From Mesorhizobium temperatum (lineage in GTDB: Bacteria; Pseudomonadota; Alphaproteobacteria; Rhizobiales; Rhizobiaceae), in the NCBI RefSeq assembly GCF_002284575.1, contig NZ_NPKJ01000053.1:186001-250000 (forward strand): DNA of 64,000 bases. The letters are read 5' to 3'. A model generated the notes under the pieces. It saw nothing but the letters and a program-made list of their open reading frames with translations. It did not search any database and was not told the origin of the DNA. The first letter of the stretch is position 1. Every line of letters starts with the position of its first letter. A program made the position numbers and the translations under genes. Positions 17,582 through 26,428 of this stretch are shown piece after piece.

Positions 17582-18904
17582 ATGGCAGTCAGGGATGCAT
17601 TCGGCCTGACATTTTCGGGTGCGACCGAGGCCGCGTTCTCGTCCTACAGCCAGGCTGTGCGCGAGCTGCAATGCTTCATCGGCGATCCGGCCGGCTCGGT
17701 CGACCGCGCCATCGCCGACGACCCCGGCTTCGTCATGGCGCATGTGTTCAAGGGCTATCTCTTCGGCCTCGCCACCGAGCGCGAGGCGACAGCCGTGGCC
17801 AGGACATGCCACGAGGCGGCGCTGCCGCTTGCGGCGACGACGCGCGAACAGGCGCATGTCGCAGCGCTCGGTCATCTTGCCGCAGGACGCTGGCATGAAG
17901 CCGCCCGTCTGCTCGAGGATATCGCCATCGAGTTTCCGCTCGATGCGCTGGCGCTGCAGACCGGGCACCAGATCGATTTCTTCACCGGCAATGCCCGCAT
18001 GCTGCGCGACCGCATCGGCCGCGCGCTGCCGTCCTGGCAGAGCGGCATGCCGGGCTACCACGCCATACTCGGCATGCAGGCGTTCGGGCTGGAGGAAATG
18101 GGCGACTATGCGCGCGCCGAAAAGCTTGGCCGGATGGCAGTCGACATCGAGCCGCGCGACGGCTGGGCGCAGCACGCCGTCGCCCATGTCATGGAAATGC
18201 AGAGCCGGCAAAGGGACGGCATCGCTTGGATGCGCGCCAACCCCGAAGCGTGGACGAACGAAAGTTTTCTGCAGGTGCACAATTGGTGGCATCTGGCGCT
18301 GTTCCACTATGATCTCGGCGAGAGCGACGAGGTGCTGGCGCTCTATGACGGGCCGATCTATGGCGAACGTTCGATGCTGGTGCTCAACATGGTCGACGCG
18401 TCGGCGATCCTGTGGCGGCTGCATCTCGGCGGCGTCAATGTCGGCGCCCGCTGGACGGCACTTGCCGCCAATTGGGCCAAGGCCAGCCCCGGCAACTATG
18501 CCTTCAACGATGCCCACGCGATGATGGCCTTCGTCGGCGCCGGCCTCGAAGCGCCGGCTCGCACCTTGCTCGAAGCGCAGCGCGAGGCCATGCGCGGCAG
18601 CGACGACAACGCCGCCTTCACGCGAGACGTCGGCCATCCGCTGACGCTCGCCATCAAGGCATTCGGCGACGGCAATTATGCCGAGACGGTGCGTCTGATA
18701 CGCCCCATCCGGGCGATCGCCCACCGCTTCGGTGGCAGTCACGCGCAACGCGACGTCATCGACCTGACGCTGATCGAAGCGGCGTTGCGTTCCGGCGATC
18801 ATGCGCTGGCGAGGGCGCTAGCCGCGGAACGCGCGCTGGCGCGGCCAGACAGCCCGCTGTCGGCGCTGTTCTCGCGGCGCGCGACCGATTTGTCGGAGAA
18901 TTGA
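17582..18904 (+). CDS. TPR-repeat protein (TTC38-like)
   Basis: 440-aa soluble protein made of helical TPR-like repeats throughout, resembling the tetratricopeptide protein 38 family (WWHLALFHYDLGESDEVLALYD; GYHAILGMQAFGLEEMGDYA). No enzyme motif and no signal peptide are visible. It follows the LysE exporter by 10 nt, so it belongs to the same transcript; the functional link is unknown. Confidence 0.8.
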   Translation: MAVRDAFGLTFSGATEAAFSSYSQAVRELQCFIGDPAGSVDRAIADDPGFVMAHVFKGYLFGLATEREATAVARTCHEAALPLAATTREQAHVAALGHLAAGRWHEAARLLEDIAIEFPLDALALQTGHQIDFFTGNARMLRDRIGRALPSWQSGMPGYHAILGMQAFGLEEMGDYARAEKLGRMAVDIEPRDGWAQHAVAHVMEMQSRQRDGIAWMRANPEAWTNESFLQVHNWWHLALFHYDLGESDEVLALYDGPIYGERSMLVLNMVDASAILWRLHLGGVNVGARWTALAANWAKASPGNYAFNDAHAMMAFVGAGLEAPARTLLEAQREAMRGSDDNAAFTRDVGHPLTLAIKAFGDGNYAETVRLIRPIRAIAHRFGGSHAQRDVIDLTLIEAALRSGDHALARALAAERALARPDSPLSALFSRRATDLSEN

Positions 18905-18985
18905 CCAGAGGCGTATCTTGTCTTAAAAACTGCCAAGTCAGATTTTTTCGAGATCCGAAAAAATTAATGGCATTGGGAGGACATC

Positions 18986-20440
18986 ATGTATCTCGGCCTC
19001 GATCTCGGCACGTCGGGCGTCAAGGCGCTTTTGATCGATGCCGGGCAGACGATCATCGGCTCCGGCCACGCGTCGCTCGACGTGTCGCGGCCGCATCCCG
19101 GCTGGTCCGAGCAGAACCCCGCCGAGTGGATCCGCGCTTGCGAGGAAGCGATCGCGGAACTCAAGGCTTCCCATCCAGGACAGCTCGCCGCCGTCAAAGG
19201 CATAGGCCTGTCCGGCCAGATGCATGGCGCCACCTTGCTCGATGCCGGCGACCAGGTGCTGCGCCCCTGCATCCTGTGGAACGACACGCGCAGCCATGCC
19301 GAGGCGGCCAAGCTCGACGCCGATCCGCGCTTTCGCAAGCTGACCGGCAACATCGTCTTCCCCGGTTTCACCGCGCCAAAACTGGTCTGGGTGAAAAACA
19401 ACGAGCCTGATATTTTCGGCAGAGTGGCAAAGGTATTGCTGCCGAAGGATTTCCTGCGGCTCTGGCTTTCCGGCGAGCATATTTCTGAGATGTCGGACTC
19501 GGCAGGCACGTCCTGGCTCGATGTCGGCAAGCGAGACTGGTCAACCGACCTGCTTTCCGCCACGTCGCTCGATGAAGGGCAGATGCCGTCGCTGGTCGAA
19601 GGCACTGAGAAGGCCGGCGCCTTGCGCAGCGAATTGGCCTCGAAATGGGGCATGCAGGCGGGCATCCCGATCGCCGGCGGCGCGGGCGACAATGCGGCGT
19701 CGGCCTGCGGCATGGGCACGGTCGCCGCCGGCCAGGCCTTCGTCTCGCTTGGCACGTCAGGCGTGCTGTTTGCCGCCAATGCGTCTTATCTGCCAAACCC
19801 GGAAAGCGCGGTGCACACGTTCTGCCACGCGCTGCCCGACACCTGGCACCAGATGGGCGTCATCCTGTCGGCAACCGATTCGCTCAACTGGCTGTCGGAG
19901 ATATCAGGGAAAGGCGCCGGCGAGCTGACCGCCGAGCTCGGCGATACGCTGAAGGCGCCGACCGGCGTGTCCTTCCTGCCTTATCTCTCCGGCGAGCGCA
20001 CGCCCCACAATGATTCGGCCATTCGCGGCTCGTTTACCGGGCTTGCGCATGAATCGAGCCGCGCCGTGTTGACCCAGGCCGTGCTGGAGGGCGTGGCTTT
20101 CTCCTTCCGCGACAGTCTCGAAGCCCTGGCCAAGGCCGGCACGACGCTGACGCGGGTGACGGCGATCGGCGGCGGCTCGCGCTCGCGCTACTGGCTGAAG
20201 GCAATCGCCACCGCGCTCGGCCTGCCCGTCGACATCCCGGCCGACGGCGATTTCGGCGCTGCCTTCGGTGCGGCCCGGCTCGGCATGATCGCGGCGACGG
20301 GCGCCGATCCGCTCAGAGTGTGCACGACGCCGGCCACCGATGCCACCATCGAACCGGTCGCCGCGCTAAGCAACGCCTATGCGGATGCTTATCAGCGCTA
20401 TCGCTTGCTTTACCCAGCCATCAAGGCCGCCACCGCGTGA
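18986..20440 (+). CDS. xylB: Xylulokinase
   Basis: FGGY-family sugar kinase (484 aa) that phosphorylates D-xylulose to feed the pentose phosphate pathway. N-terminal phosphate-binding motif MYLGLDLGTSGVKALLIDAG, the GLSGQMHG signature typical of xylulokinases, and the C-terminal FGGY motif AIGGGSRSRYWLKAIA are all present. GGGAGGA precedes the ATG. xylA lies 510 bp downstream on the same strand, with an antisense SnoaL gene in between, so xylA probably has its own promoter. Confidence 0.93.
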   Translation: MYLGLDLGTSGVKALLIDAGQTIIGSGHASLDVSRPHPGWSEQNPAEWIRACEEAIAELKASHPGQLAAVKGIGLSGQMHGATLLDAGDQVLRPCILWNDTRSHAEAAKLDADPRFRKLTGNIVFPGFTAPKLVWVKNNEPDIFGRVAKVLLPKDFLRLWLSGEHISEMSDSAGTSWLDVGKRDWSTDLLSATSLDEGQMPSLVEGTEKAGALRSELASKWGMQAGIPIAGGAGDNAASACGMGTVAAGQAFVSLGTSGVLFAANASYLPNPESAVHTFCHALPDTWHQMGVILSATDSLNWLSEISGKGAGELTAELGDTLKAPTGVSFLPYLSGERTPHNDSAIRGSFTGLAHESSRAVLTQAVLEGVAFSFRDSLEALAKAGTTLTRVTAIGGGSRSRYWLKAIATALGLPVDIPADGDFGAAFGAARLGMIAATGADPLRVCTTPATDATIEPVAALSNAYADAYQRYRLLYPAIKAATA

Positions 20441-20475
20441 GTGGTTTCCCACCCCCGCCGAGGCCTGAGATGATC

Positions 20476-20838
20476 TCACTGTGCCGGAACCTTGTCGAGA
20501 AAGCCGGTGACGCTTTTCAGGCGGCCATTCTCGATGACACCGACGTCGGTGCCTTCGATGACGGAATCCCTGCCTTCCGGTCCGAGATTCCACGAGAAGC
20601 GGATCGTGTCGCCAAACCCGTCCGGCTTGCCCTTCAGCGAAAACCGGAAGCCGGCAAAACGCTGCTGGACGCCATCGATCAGTGCGGCGACGCCATCATG
20701 GCCGTCGCCCTGCATGATCGGGTCGCGATAGCTGACGTCTTCGGTGAACGCCGCCTTGAGCAAGGCAGTCCGGCGCGCGGCGTCGCCCTCGTTCCAGGCG
20801 GCGATGTAGTTTTCGGCGATCGTGTTGAGGTCGGTCAT
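20476..20838 (-). CDS. SnoaL / NTF2-like family protein
   Basis: 120-aa protein with the cone-shaped SnoaL/ketosteroid-isomerase fold pattern: MTDLNTIAENYIAAWNEGDA at the start, the DPIMQGDGHDGVAALIDGVQ middle and a final GRLKSVTGFLDKVPAQ. The ATG at 20838 has GGAGA upstream; a longer frame to 20949 is not supported. It sits between xylB and xylA on the opposite strand, divergent from xylA. No known role in xylose use; the family contains isomerases, hydrolases and non-catalytic binding proteins. Confidence 0.82.
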   Translation of the reverse strand: MTDLNTIAENYIAAWNEGDAARRTALLKAAFTEDVSYRDPIMQGDGHDGVAALIDGVQQRFAGFRFSLKGKPDGFGDTIRFSWNLGPEGRDSVIEGTDVGVIENGRLKSVTGFLDKVPAQ

Positions 20839-20951
20839 GGTCTGTCTCCGTTGTTGAGTGGCTTTGACATGACCGTTTTCATCCAGCGCCGGCGCGAAAC
20901 CAATTACGTCTGAGGTAATCAGGACAGAACCATGCGAGAGGACAGACAATC

Positions 20952-22277
20952 ATGACCAGCGGCTTTTTCGGCGACATCCAAAAGATCAAATATAAGGGGC
21001 CGGATTCGACCAATCCACTGGCCTACCGCTTCTACAATCCCGATGAAATTGTCGCCGGCAAGCGGCTGGAAGACCATCTGCGCTTTGCTGTCGCCTATTG
21101 GCATTCGTTCGCCTGGCCGGGCGGCGATCCGTTCGGCGGCCAGACGTTCGATCGGCCGTGGTTTGCCAAGGCCGGCGGGGTCGACACGATGGAACTGGCC
21201 AAGCTCAAGGCCGATGTCGCCTTCGAGATGTTTGCGCTGCTTGGCGCCCCCTACTTCTGCTTCCACGATGCCGATGTGCGGCCGGAAGGAAAAGATTTTT
21301 CCGAAAGTGCCGCGCGCCTCGACGAGATCGCCGATTACTTTGCGGCGAAGATGAAGCAGACCGGGGTCAAGCTGCTTTGGGGCACGGCCAACCTGTTCTC
21401 CAACCGCCGCTTCATGTCGGGCGCCGCCACCAATCCCGACCCGGACGTCTTTGCCTATGCGGCAGCAACGGTAAAACACTGCATCGACGTCACCAAACGG
21501 CTGAAGGGCGAGAACTATGTGCTGTGGGGCGGCCGCGAGGGCTATGAGACCCTGCTCAACACCGACCTTGCCCGCGAGCAGGAGCAGGCCGGCCGCTTCC
21601 TCAACCTGGTCGTCGACTACAAGCACCGCATCGGCTTCAAGGGCACCATCCTGATCGAGCCGAAGCCGCAGGAGCCGACAAAACACCAGTATGACTATGA
21701 TGTCGCCACGGTCTACGGCTTCCTGAAGCGCTTCGGGCTGGAGAAGGAGGTCAAGCTCAATATCGAGCAGGGCCATGCGATCCTGGCCGGCCATTCCTTC
21801 GAGCATGAATTGGCGCTGGCCAATGCGCTCGGCATTTTCGGCTCGATCGACATGAACCGCAACGACTACCAGTCGGGCTGGGACACCGACCAGTTCCCCA
21901 ACAATGTGCCGGAGATGGCGCTGGCCTACTACCAGGTCCTGCAGGCCGGCGGCTTCAGAAGCGGCGGCACCAATTTCGATGCCAAGCTCCGCCGACAATC
22001 GCTCGATCCGCAGGATCTGCTGATTGGCCATATCGGCGGCATGGATTGCTGTGCACGCGGCCTCAAGGCCGCCGCGCGCATGGTCGAGGACAAGGCGCTG
22101 TCCGCCCCACTCGCCGAGCGCTATGCCGGATGGAACTCTGCCGAGGCCAAGGCGATGCTTGCCGGCAAGCGGACGCTGGAGGAGATCACCGAGCGCGTCG
22201 TTAAGAAGACGATCGAGCCGCAGCCGAGATCCGGCCGCCAGGAACTGCTCGAGAATATCGTCAACCGGTACGTCTGA
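20952..22277 (+). CDS. xylA: Xylose isomerase
   Basis: Converts D-xylose to D-xylulose in the cytoplasm; 441 aa, the longer class II form. Key sites: H105 and D108 in FHDADV, the metal/substrate block EPKPQEPTKHQYD, and NIEQGHA. The N-terminal TSGFFGDIQKIKYKGPDSTN is the class II start. It forms the xylose catabolic pair with xylB upstream. No regulator or xylose transporter is seen next to it. Confidence 0.95.
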   Translation: MTSGFFGDIQKIKYKGPDSTNPLAYRFYNPDEIVAGKRLEDHLRFAVAYWHSFAWPGGDPFGGQTFDRPWFAKAGGVDTMELAKLKADVAFEMFALLGAPYFCFHDADVRPEGKDFSESAARLDEIADYFAAKMKQTGVKLLWGTANLFSNRRFMSGAATNPDPDVFAYAAATVKHCIDVTKRLKGENYVLWGGREGYETLLNTDLAREQEQAGRFLNLVVDYKHRIGFKGTILIEPKPQEPTKHQYDYDVATVYGFLKRFGLEKEVKLNIEQGHAILAGHSFEHELALANALGIFGSIDMNRNDYQSGWDTDQFPNNVPEMALAYYQVLQAGGFRSGGTNFDAKLRRQSLDPQDLLIGHIGGMDCCARGLKAAARMVEDKALSAPLAERYAGWNSAEAKAMLAGKRTLEEITERVVKKTIEPQPRSGRQELLENIVNRYV

Positions 22278-22461
22278 GGTGTCGCGTCGGCGGCTCTTGA
22301 ACGACCCGCCGGCCCGGAACAGCTTTGCGCGAGGGCGGAACCGACGACAAGGTTTTGCCTCGCGCCGCCCCTCAATCGCCTCGCTCTTGCCTTCAAACAG
22401 CCGTCACGAATCCCGTATAGTGTGGTTCGTGGCGGGAACAGAAAGAAGGAGGCGAAACGAT

Positions 22462-22671
22462 ATGCAGCACGAACGCGAAATCGACGCCCTGCTCTCATCT
22501 GGCGAGGCTGGATCGATCATCGACCGGCTAATGGCGCTGCCGCATCCAAAACATGGTGCGCGGAGTGCAAACGAATGGGATCGCGCGGTCGCCAGCCGCT
22601 TTGAGACCCATCTTGCGAGACAGATGCGCTCGCAGATCGACGGCAAAAGCGGCCGCCAGGACGCTGCCTAA
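22462..22671 (+). CDS. Small hypothetical protein
   Basis: 69 aa starting MQHEREIDALLSSGEAGSII and ending DGKSGRQDAA. GGAGG lies just upstream of the ATG with good spacing, which is the main argument that it is real. The composition is charged and helical, with no membrane segment and no motif I recognise. It lies between xylA and cdhR, converging on the latter with 6 bp between stops. Confidence 0.6.
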   Translation: MQHEREIDALLSSGEAGSIIDRLMALPHPKHGARSANEWDRAVASRFETHLARQMRSQIDGKSGRQDAA

Positions 22672-22677
22672 TCCCGA

Positions 22678-23658
22678 CTATCCCCTACGCAGCCTGACCG
22701 GCGCTTCGCCGAAAGCTCTTGAAAACGCCCTGGAAAATGCCGCGGCGGACGAGAACCCCGTTCGCCCGGCAATATCGGCCATGGCCACGCGCGTGTCGAC
22801 CACCAGCCGGCGCGCGGCACCCAGCCGCAGCCTGAGATAATAGGCGCCCGGCGTCTCGCCGATCGACTTGCGAAAGATGCTTTCCAGCGTTCTTGCGGTC
22901 ACCCCGGCACGCCTCGCCACCGCGGCGATGGTCAAGGGCTGGTCGATATGGGTTTCCATCAGCCGGATGGCTTGCGCCAGCCGCGGATCGTAGCCGTCGA
23001 GGCGGCCGAGCGAGACCAGCGGCTGCGCGTCGGTCGCCGCCCGCGCCTGATCGTAGATGAAGACGCTTGCCACATCGAGCGCGACGGCCATGCCGAGCCG
23101 CGTACGGATCAGATGCAGCATCAGGTCGAAGGTCGGCGAAGCGCCGCCGGAGGTGAAGACCGGCCCGTCGATGACGTAGCGGTCGGGGCGCACATCGACG
23201 CCTGGAAAGGCCGAGGAAAAATCCTCCATGTCCTCCCAATGGGTGGTGGCGCTGCGCCCTTCCAGCAGGCCGGCACGGGCCACCAGCCAAGTGCCGGCCT
23301 CGACGCCGCCGCAGGCGCGTGCGGCGCGTGCCGCACGGCGCAGGCCGGAAAGCAGTGCCGACGTGGCATAGTTCTGCGTGCCGAAGCCGGCGACCACGAC
23401 AAGCATGTCGGTCGTATCCGCCGCGTCGAAGCGGCCGCTGACCGCAACTGGCAGGTCGCATGTGGTGACCGGCGCTTCGCCGGTCACCGAAACCAGCCTG
23501 AAATCGAACAGCGTCTCGCCGGCAATACGGTTGGCGGCGCGCAGCGGATCGACGGCCGATGCCACGCACATGATCGACGACCCGGAAAACACCAGCAGCG
23601 TCACCTTGAGCGGCGAGCGCTCGGCGCGAAAGATCGACGGCTTTTCGCTTTTCATCAT
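22678..23658 (-). CDS. cdhR: GlxA/CdhR-type AraC regulator of carnitine catabolism
   Basis: 326-aa activator. N-terminal DJ-1/PfpI-like domain (VTLLVFSGSSIMCVASAVDP at about 18-37; GGVEAGTWLVARAGLL) acts as the ligand sensor, and a C-terminal AraC helix-turn-helix pair (TIAAVARRAGVTARTLESIF; AMADIAGRTGFSSAAAFSRAF) binds DNA. It is divergent from the BKACE gene, in the position of CdhR, the carnitine-responsive activator of cdh genes in pseudomonads. Two adjacent ATG codons (23658 and 23655) could start it. Confidence 0.82.
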   Translation of the reverse strand: MMKSEKPSIFRAERSPLKVTLLVFSGSSIMCVASAVDPLRAANRIAGETLFDFRLVSVTGEAPVTTCDLPVAVSGRFDAADTTDMLVVVAGFGTQNYATSALLSGLRRAARAARACGGVEAGTWLVARAGLLEGRSATTHWEDMEDFSSAFPGVDVRPDRYVIDGPVFTSGGASPTFDLMLHLIRTRLGMAVALDVASVFIYDQARAATDAQPLVSLGRLDGYDPRLAQAIRLMETHIDQPLTIAAVARRAGVTARTLESIFRKSIGETPGAYYLRLRLGAARRLVVDTRVAMADIAGRTGFSSAAAFSRAFSRAFGEAPVRLRRG

Positions 23659-23784
23659 ACGGCCTTCGTAAAACGCAAAACAGTTTCCGGCAAGTCAGGC
23701 ATTGTTGCCGTCTGGTCGATCGGGCCCATGTTTGATTGAGGCCGTGTTGGTCGGGACCGTCTGTGCCGATTGGGAGGAAAATCC

Positions 23785-24696
23785 ATGCCGCTTGCAATGA
23801 ACCGTGAGGTTTTCATTACCTGTGCCGTGACCGGGTCCGGCAGCTCGCAAGATCGCAGTCCGCATGTGCCGCGTTCGCCCAAGCAGATCGCCGATTCGGC
23901 CATCGATGCGGCAAAGGCAGGTGCGGCGATCGTCCACTGCCATGTGCGCGACCCCGAGACCGGCAAGCCGCGCCGCGACGTGCACCTTTATCGCGAAGTA
24001 ACCGAGCGCATCCGTGCGGCAGACGTCGACGTGGTGCTGAACCTGACTGCCGGCATGGGCGGCGACATGGTGTTCGGTTCGCCGGAAAACCCGCTGCCGC
24101 TGAACGAAAAAAGCACCGACATGGGTGGCGCGAGCAACCGCGTGGAACATGTGCGCCAGTGCCTGCCGGAAATCTGCACGCTCGACTGCGGCACGATGAA
24201 TTTCGCCGAAGCCGACTATGTCATGACCAACACGCCCGGCATGCTGCGCGCCATGGGCGGCATGATGACGGCGCTCGGCATCAAGCCGGAGATCGAGGCC
24301 TTCGACACCGGCCATCTGTGGTTTGCCAAGCAATTGGTCGAGGAAAAGGTGCTGGATGCGGATGCTCTCGTGCAATTGTGCATGGGCGTGCCATGGGGGG
24401 CGCCGGATGATCTCAACACCTTCATGGCGATGGTCAACAATGTGCCGTCGAGCTGGAACTGGTCGGCGTTTTCCATCGGCCGCAACCAGATGGCCTATGC
24501 CGCCGCCGCGGTGCTGGCCGGCGGCAATGTCCGCGTCGGCCTCGAGGACAATCTCTGGCTCGACAAGGGCGTGCTGGCGACCAATGCGCAGCTGGTCGAG
24601 CGGGCGGTCAGCATCGTGTCGAATATGGGCGCAAGGGTGATCGGCCCGGATGAGGTGCGCAAGAAGCTCAACCTGACGAAGCGCGCGCCGCTTTGA
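23785..24696 (+). CDS. cdhC: BKACE-family 3-dehydrocarnitine cleavage enzyme
   Basis: 303-aa TIM-barrel enzyme of the beta-keto acid cleavage family (DUF849). It would condense 3-dehydrocarnitine with acetyl-CoA to give acetoacetate and betainyl-CoA. The metal site is H51-x-H53 in IVHCHVRDPETG, and the start EVFITCAVTGSG is the family signature. The ATG at 23785 follows GGAGG. Substrate is inferred from the neighbouring carnitine dehydrogenase and CdhR-like regulator; BKACE members otherwise act on many beta-keto acids. First gene of a six-gene tightly packed operon. Confidence 0.85.
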   Translation: MPLAMNREVFITCAVTGSGSSQDRSPHVPRSPKQIADSAIDAAKAGAAIVHCHVRDPETGKPRRDVHLYREVTERIRAADVDVVLNLTAGMGGDMVFGSPENPLPLNEKSTDMGGASNRVEHVRQCLPEICTLDCGTMNFAEADYVMTNTPGMLRAMGGMMTALGIKPEIEAFDTGHLWFAKQLVEEKVLDADALVQLCMGVPWGAPDDLNTFMAMVNNVPSSWNWSAFSIGRNQMAYAAAAVLAGGNVRVGLEDNLWLDKGVLATNAQLVERAVSIVSNMGARVIGPDEVRKKLNLTKRAPL

Positions 24697-24724
24697 ACAA
24701 GGGATCGGCAGGGAGGAGCCGCCG

Positions 24725-25354
24725 ATGAAGACCGTGAAATTCATCGCTATGAAGGACGGCGACCGCGACGATTACGCCTTCCTCACCGAGCACGAGATCG
24801 ACTATGCGGCGAAGACCGGCGAACGGCTGCTTGACGCGCTTGTCCAGCTCGACGAAGGGCTGTCCGGCTACAAGATCACCCGGCTCGGCCATTCGCTGCA
24901 GGCGGCGACGCGCGCCTGGCGCGATGGCGCCGACACGGACTGGATTGCCTGCGCGCTGCTGCACGACATCGGCGACATCTACGCGCCGTACAATCACGAT
25001 GAATATGCAGCTTCGATCTTAAAACCTTTCGTGCGCGAGCAATGCACCTGGGTGGTGGAAAAGCACGGCGACTTCCAGCGTCTCTATTACGCCCACCATC
25101 TCGGCGGCAATCCCCATGCGCGCGACCGTTTCGCCGGCGATCTTTATTTCGACGATTGCGACCAGTTCTGCGAGCGCTGGGACCAGTCGAGCTTCGATCC
25201 GGATTACGAGACGTTGCCGATCGACTTCTTCCGGCCCTTCGTGCTCGAAGTGTTCGCGCGCAGGGCCTATGACCCCACCGTGATCCGCGCCGGCGAACGC
25301 GTGCCCCTCATCGATTCCAGAGTAGCCAGGACAAGAACCGGAGCCTCCGCATGA
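24725..25354 (+). CDS. HD-domain protein, possible diiron enzyme, in the carnitine operon
   Basis: 209-aa soluble protein. It has an HD pattern: H56 in RLGHSLQAATRAW, then H80-D81 in ALLHDIGDIYAPYNHDEYA, H91, candidate His at 114, 124 and 125, and D153 in CERWDQSS. The H...HD spacing (24 residues) equals what I recall for PhnZ, a mixed-valence diiron oxygenase, and the RWD stretch recalls the C-terminal Asp ligand region of PhnZ/TmpB/MIOX proteins rather than of nucleotide phosphohydrolases. GGGAGGAG precedes the ATG. Its stop overlaps the start of carnitine dehydrogenase by 4 bp. Reaction unknown; the family call and operon membership are the firm points. Confidence 0.75.
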   Translation: MKTVKFIAMKDGDRDDYAFLTEHEIDYAAKTGERLLDALVQLDEGLSGYKITRLGHSLQAATRAWRDGADTDWIACALLHDIGDIYAPYNHDEYAASILKPFVREQCTWVVEKHGDFQRLYYAHHLGGNPHARDRFAGDLYFDDCDQFCERWDQSSFDPDYETLPIDFFRPFVLEVFARRAYDPTVIRAGERVPLIDSRVARTRTGASA

Positions 25355-26424
25355 GCATCATCACCAAGGCGGCTGCCATCGGCGGCGGCGTCATCGGCGC
25401 CGGTTGGGTGGCGCGGCTGCTCTTGAACGGCATCGACGTGTCGATTTTCGATCCCGACCCCGAAGCCGCGCGCAAGGTCGGCGAAGTGATGAAAGGCGCG
25501 CGCCGCGCGTACAAGCAGATGCTGCCCGACGGGCTGCCCAAGGAAGGCAAACTGACCCTTGCCAAGACCATCGCCGATGCTGTCGCCGATGCCGATTTCA
25601 TCCAGGAAAGCGTGCCGGAGCGGCTCGACCTGAAACATCGCGTGCTGGCTGAGATCGACCTGTATGCGCCGGCCAACGCCATTGTCGGCTCCTCGACCTC
25701 CGGCATCAAGCCGACCGACATGCAGGTGGCGATGAAGAAGCATCCGGAGCGGCTGGTCGTCGGCCATCCGTTCAACCCGGTCTACCTCTTGCCGCTGGTC
25801 GAGATCGTCGGCGGCGAACAGACCTTTCCCGAGGCGATCGAAGTCGCCAAGGAGATGTACGCCTCGATCGGCATGAAGCCGGTGGTGATCCGCAAGGAGA
25901 TCGAGGCGTTTGTCGGCGACCGCCTGCTGGAGGCGGCGTGGCGCGAGGCGCTGTGGCTGATCAAGGACGGCATCTGCACGGTCGAGGAACTCGACGACAT
26001 CATGCGCTACGGCTTCGGCCTGCGCTGGGCGCAGATGGGCATGTTCCAGGTCTACCGCGTCGCCGGCGGCGAGGCCGGCATGCGCCATTTTATGGCGCAG
26101 TTCGGGCCGTGCCTGAAATGGCCGTGGACCAAGCTGATGGATGTGCCGGAGTTCAACGACGAACTGGTCGACCTGATCGCCACCCAGTCGGACGACCAGG
26201 CGCATGGGCTGTCGATCCGCGAGCTCGAAAAGATCCGCGACGACAATCTGGTCGCCATCATGGATGCGTTGTCGAAGCAGAACAAAGGCAAGGGCTGGGG
26301 CGCCGGCGCCTTGCACAAGGACTATACCAAGCAGCTCGCCAAGCTTGCGGCGAAGAAGCCCGCCGCCTCCAAGGCGGCCGAAAAGGCCAAGGCTGAAAAG
26401 CCGAAGAAAAAGAAGAAAGGCTAA
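25351..26424 (+). CDS. lcdH: L-carnitine 3-dehydrogenase
   Basis: NAD-dependent dehydrogenase of the 3-hydroxyacyl-CoA dehydrogenase fold, oxidising L-carnitine to 3-dehydrocarnitine. Rossmann motif GGGVIGAGW at 11-19, catalytic-region SSTSG at 114-118 and GHPFNP at 138-143 (H139). Of 357 aa, about 320 match the single-domain enzyme; the last 30 are a Lys/Ala-rich tail (AKKPAASKAAEKAKAEKPKK and further Lys). There is no thioesterase domain, whereas several rhizobial homologues are fused to a betainyl-CoA thioesterase. Carnitine specificity is inferred from CdhR and BKACE neighbours. Confidence 0.85.
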   Translation: MSIITKAAAIGGGVIGAGWVARLLLNGIDVSIFDPDPEAARKVGEVMKGARRAYKQMLPDGLPKEGKLTLAKTIADAVADADFIQESVPERLDLKHRVLAEIDLYAPANAIVGSSTSGIKPTDMQVAMKKHPERLVVGHPFNPVYLLPLVEIVGGEQTFPEAIEVAKEMYASIGMKPVVIRKEIEAFVGDRLLEAAWREALWLIKDGICTVEELDDIMRYGFGLRWAQMGMFQVYRVAGGEAGMRHFMAQFGPCLKWPWTKLMDVPEFNDELVDLIATQSDDQAHGLSIRELEKIRDDNLVAIMDALSKQNKGKGWGAGALHKDYTKQLAKLAAKKPAASKAAEKAKAEKPKKKKKG

Positions 26425-26428
26425 TACT

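Noticed and set aside
16844..18802. 652-codon minus-strand frame opposite the LysE and TPR genes
   Set aside because: Covers two well-supported plus-strand genes; Arg/His/Gln-rich shadow composition and no ribosome site.
22024..22461. Long frame extending the 69-aa protein upstream through the end of xylA
   Set aside because: The upstream part overlaps xylA out of frame; the ribosome site and ATG at 22462 define the short gene.
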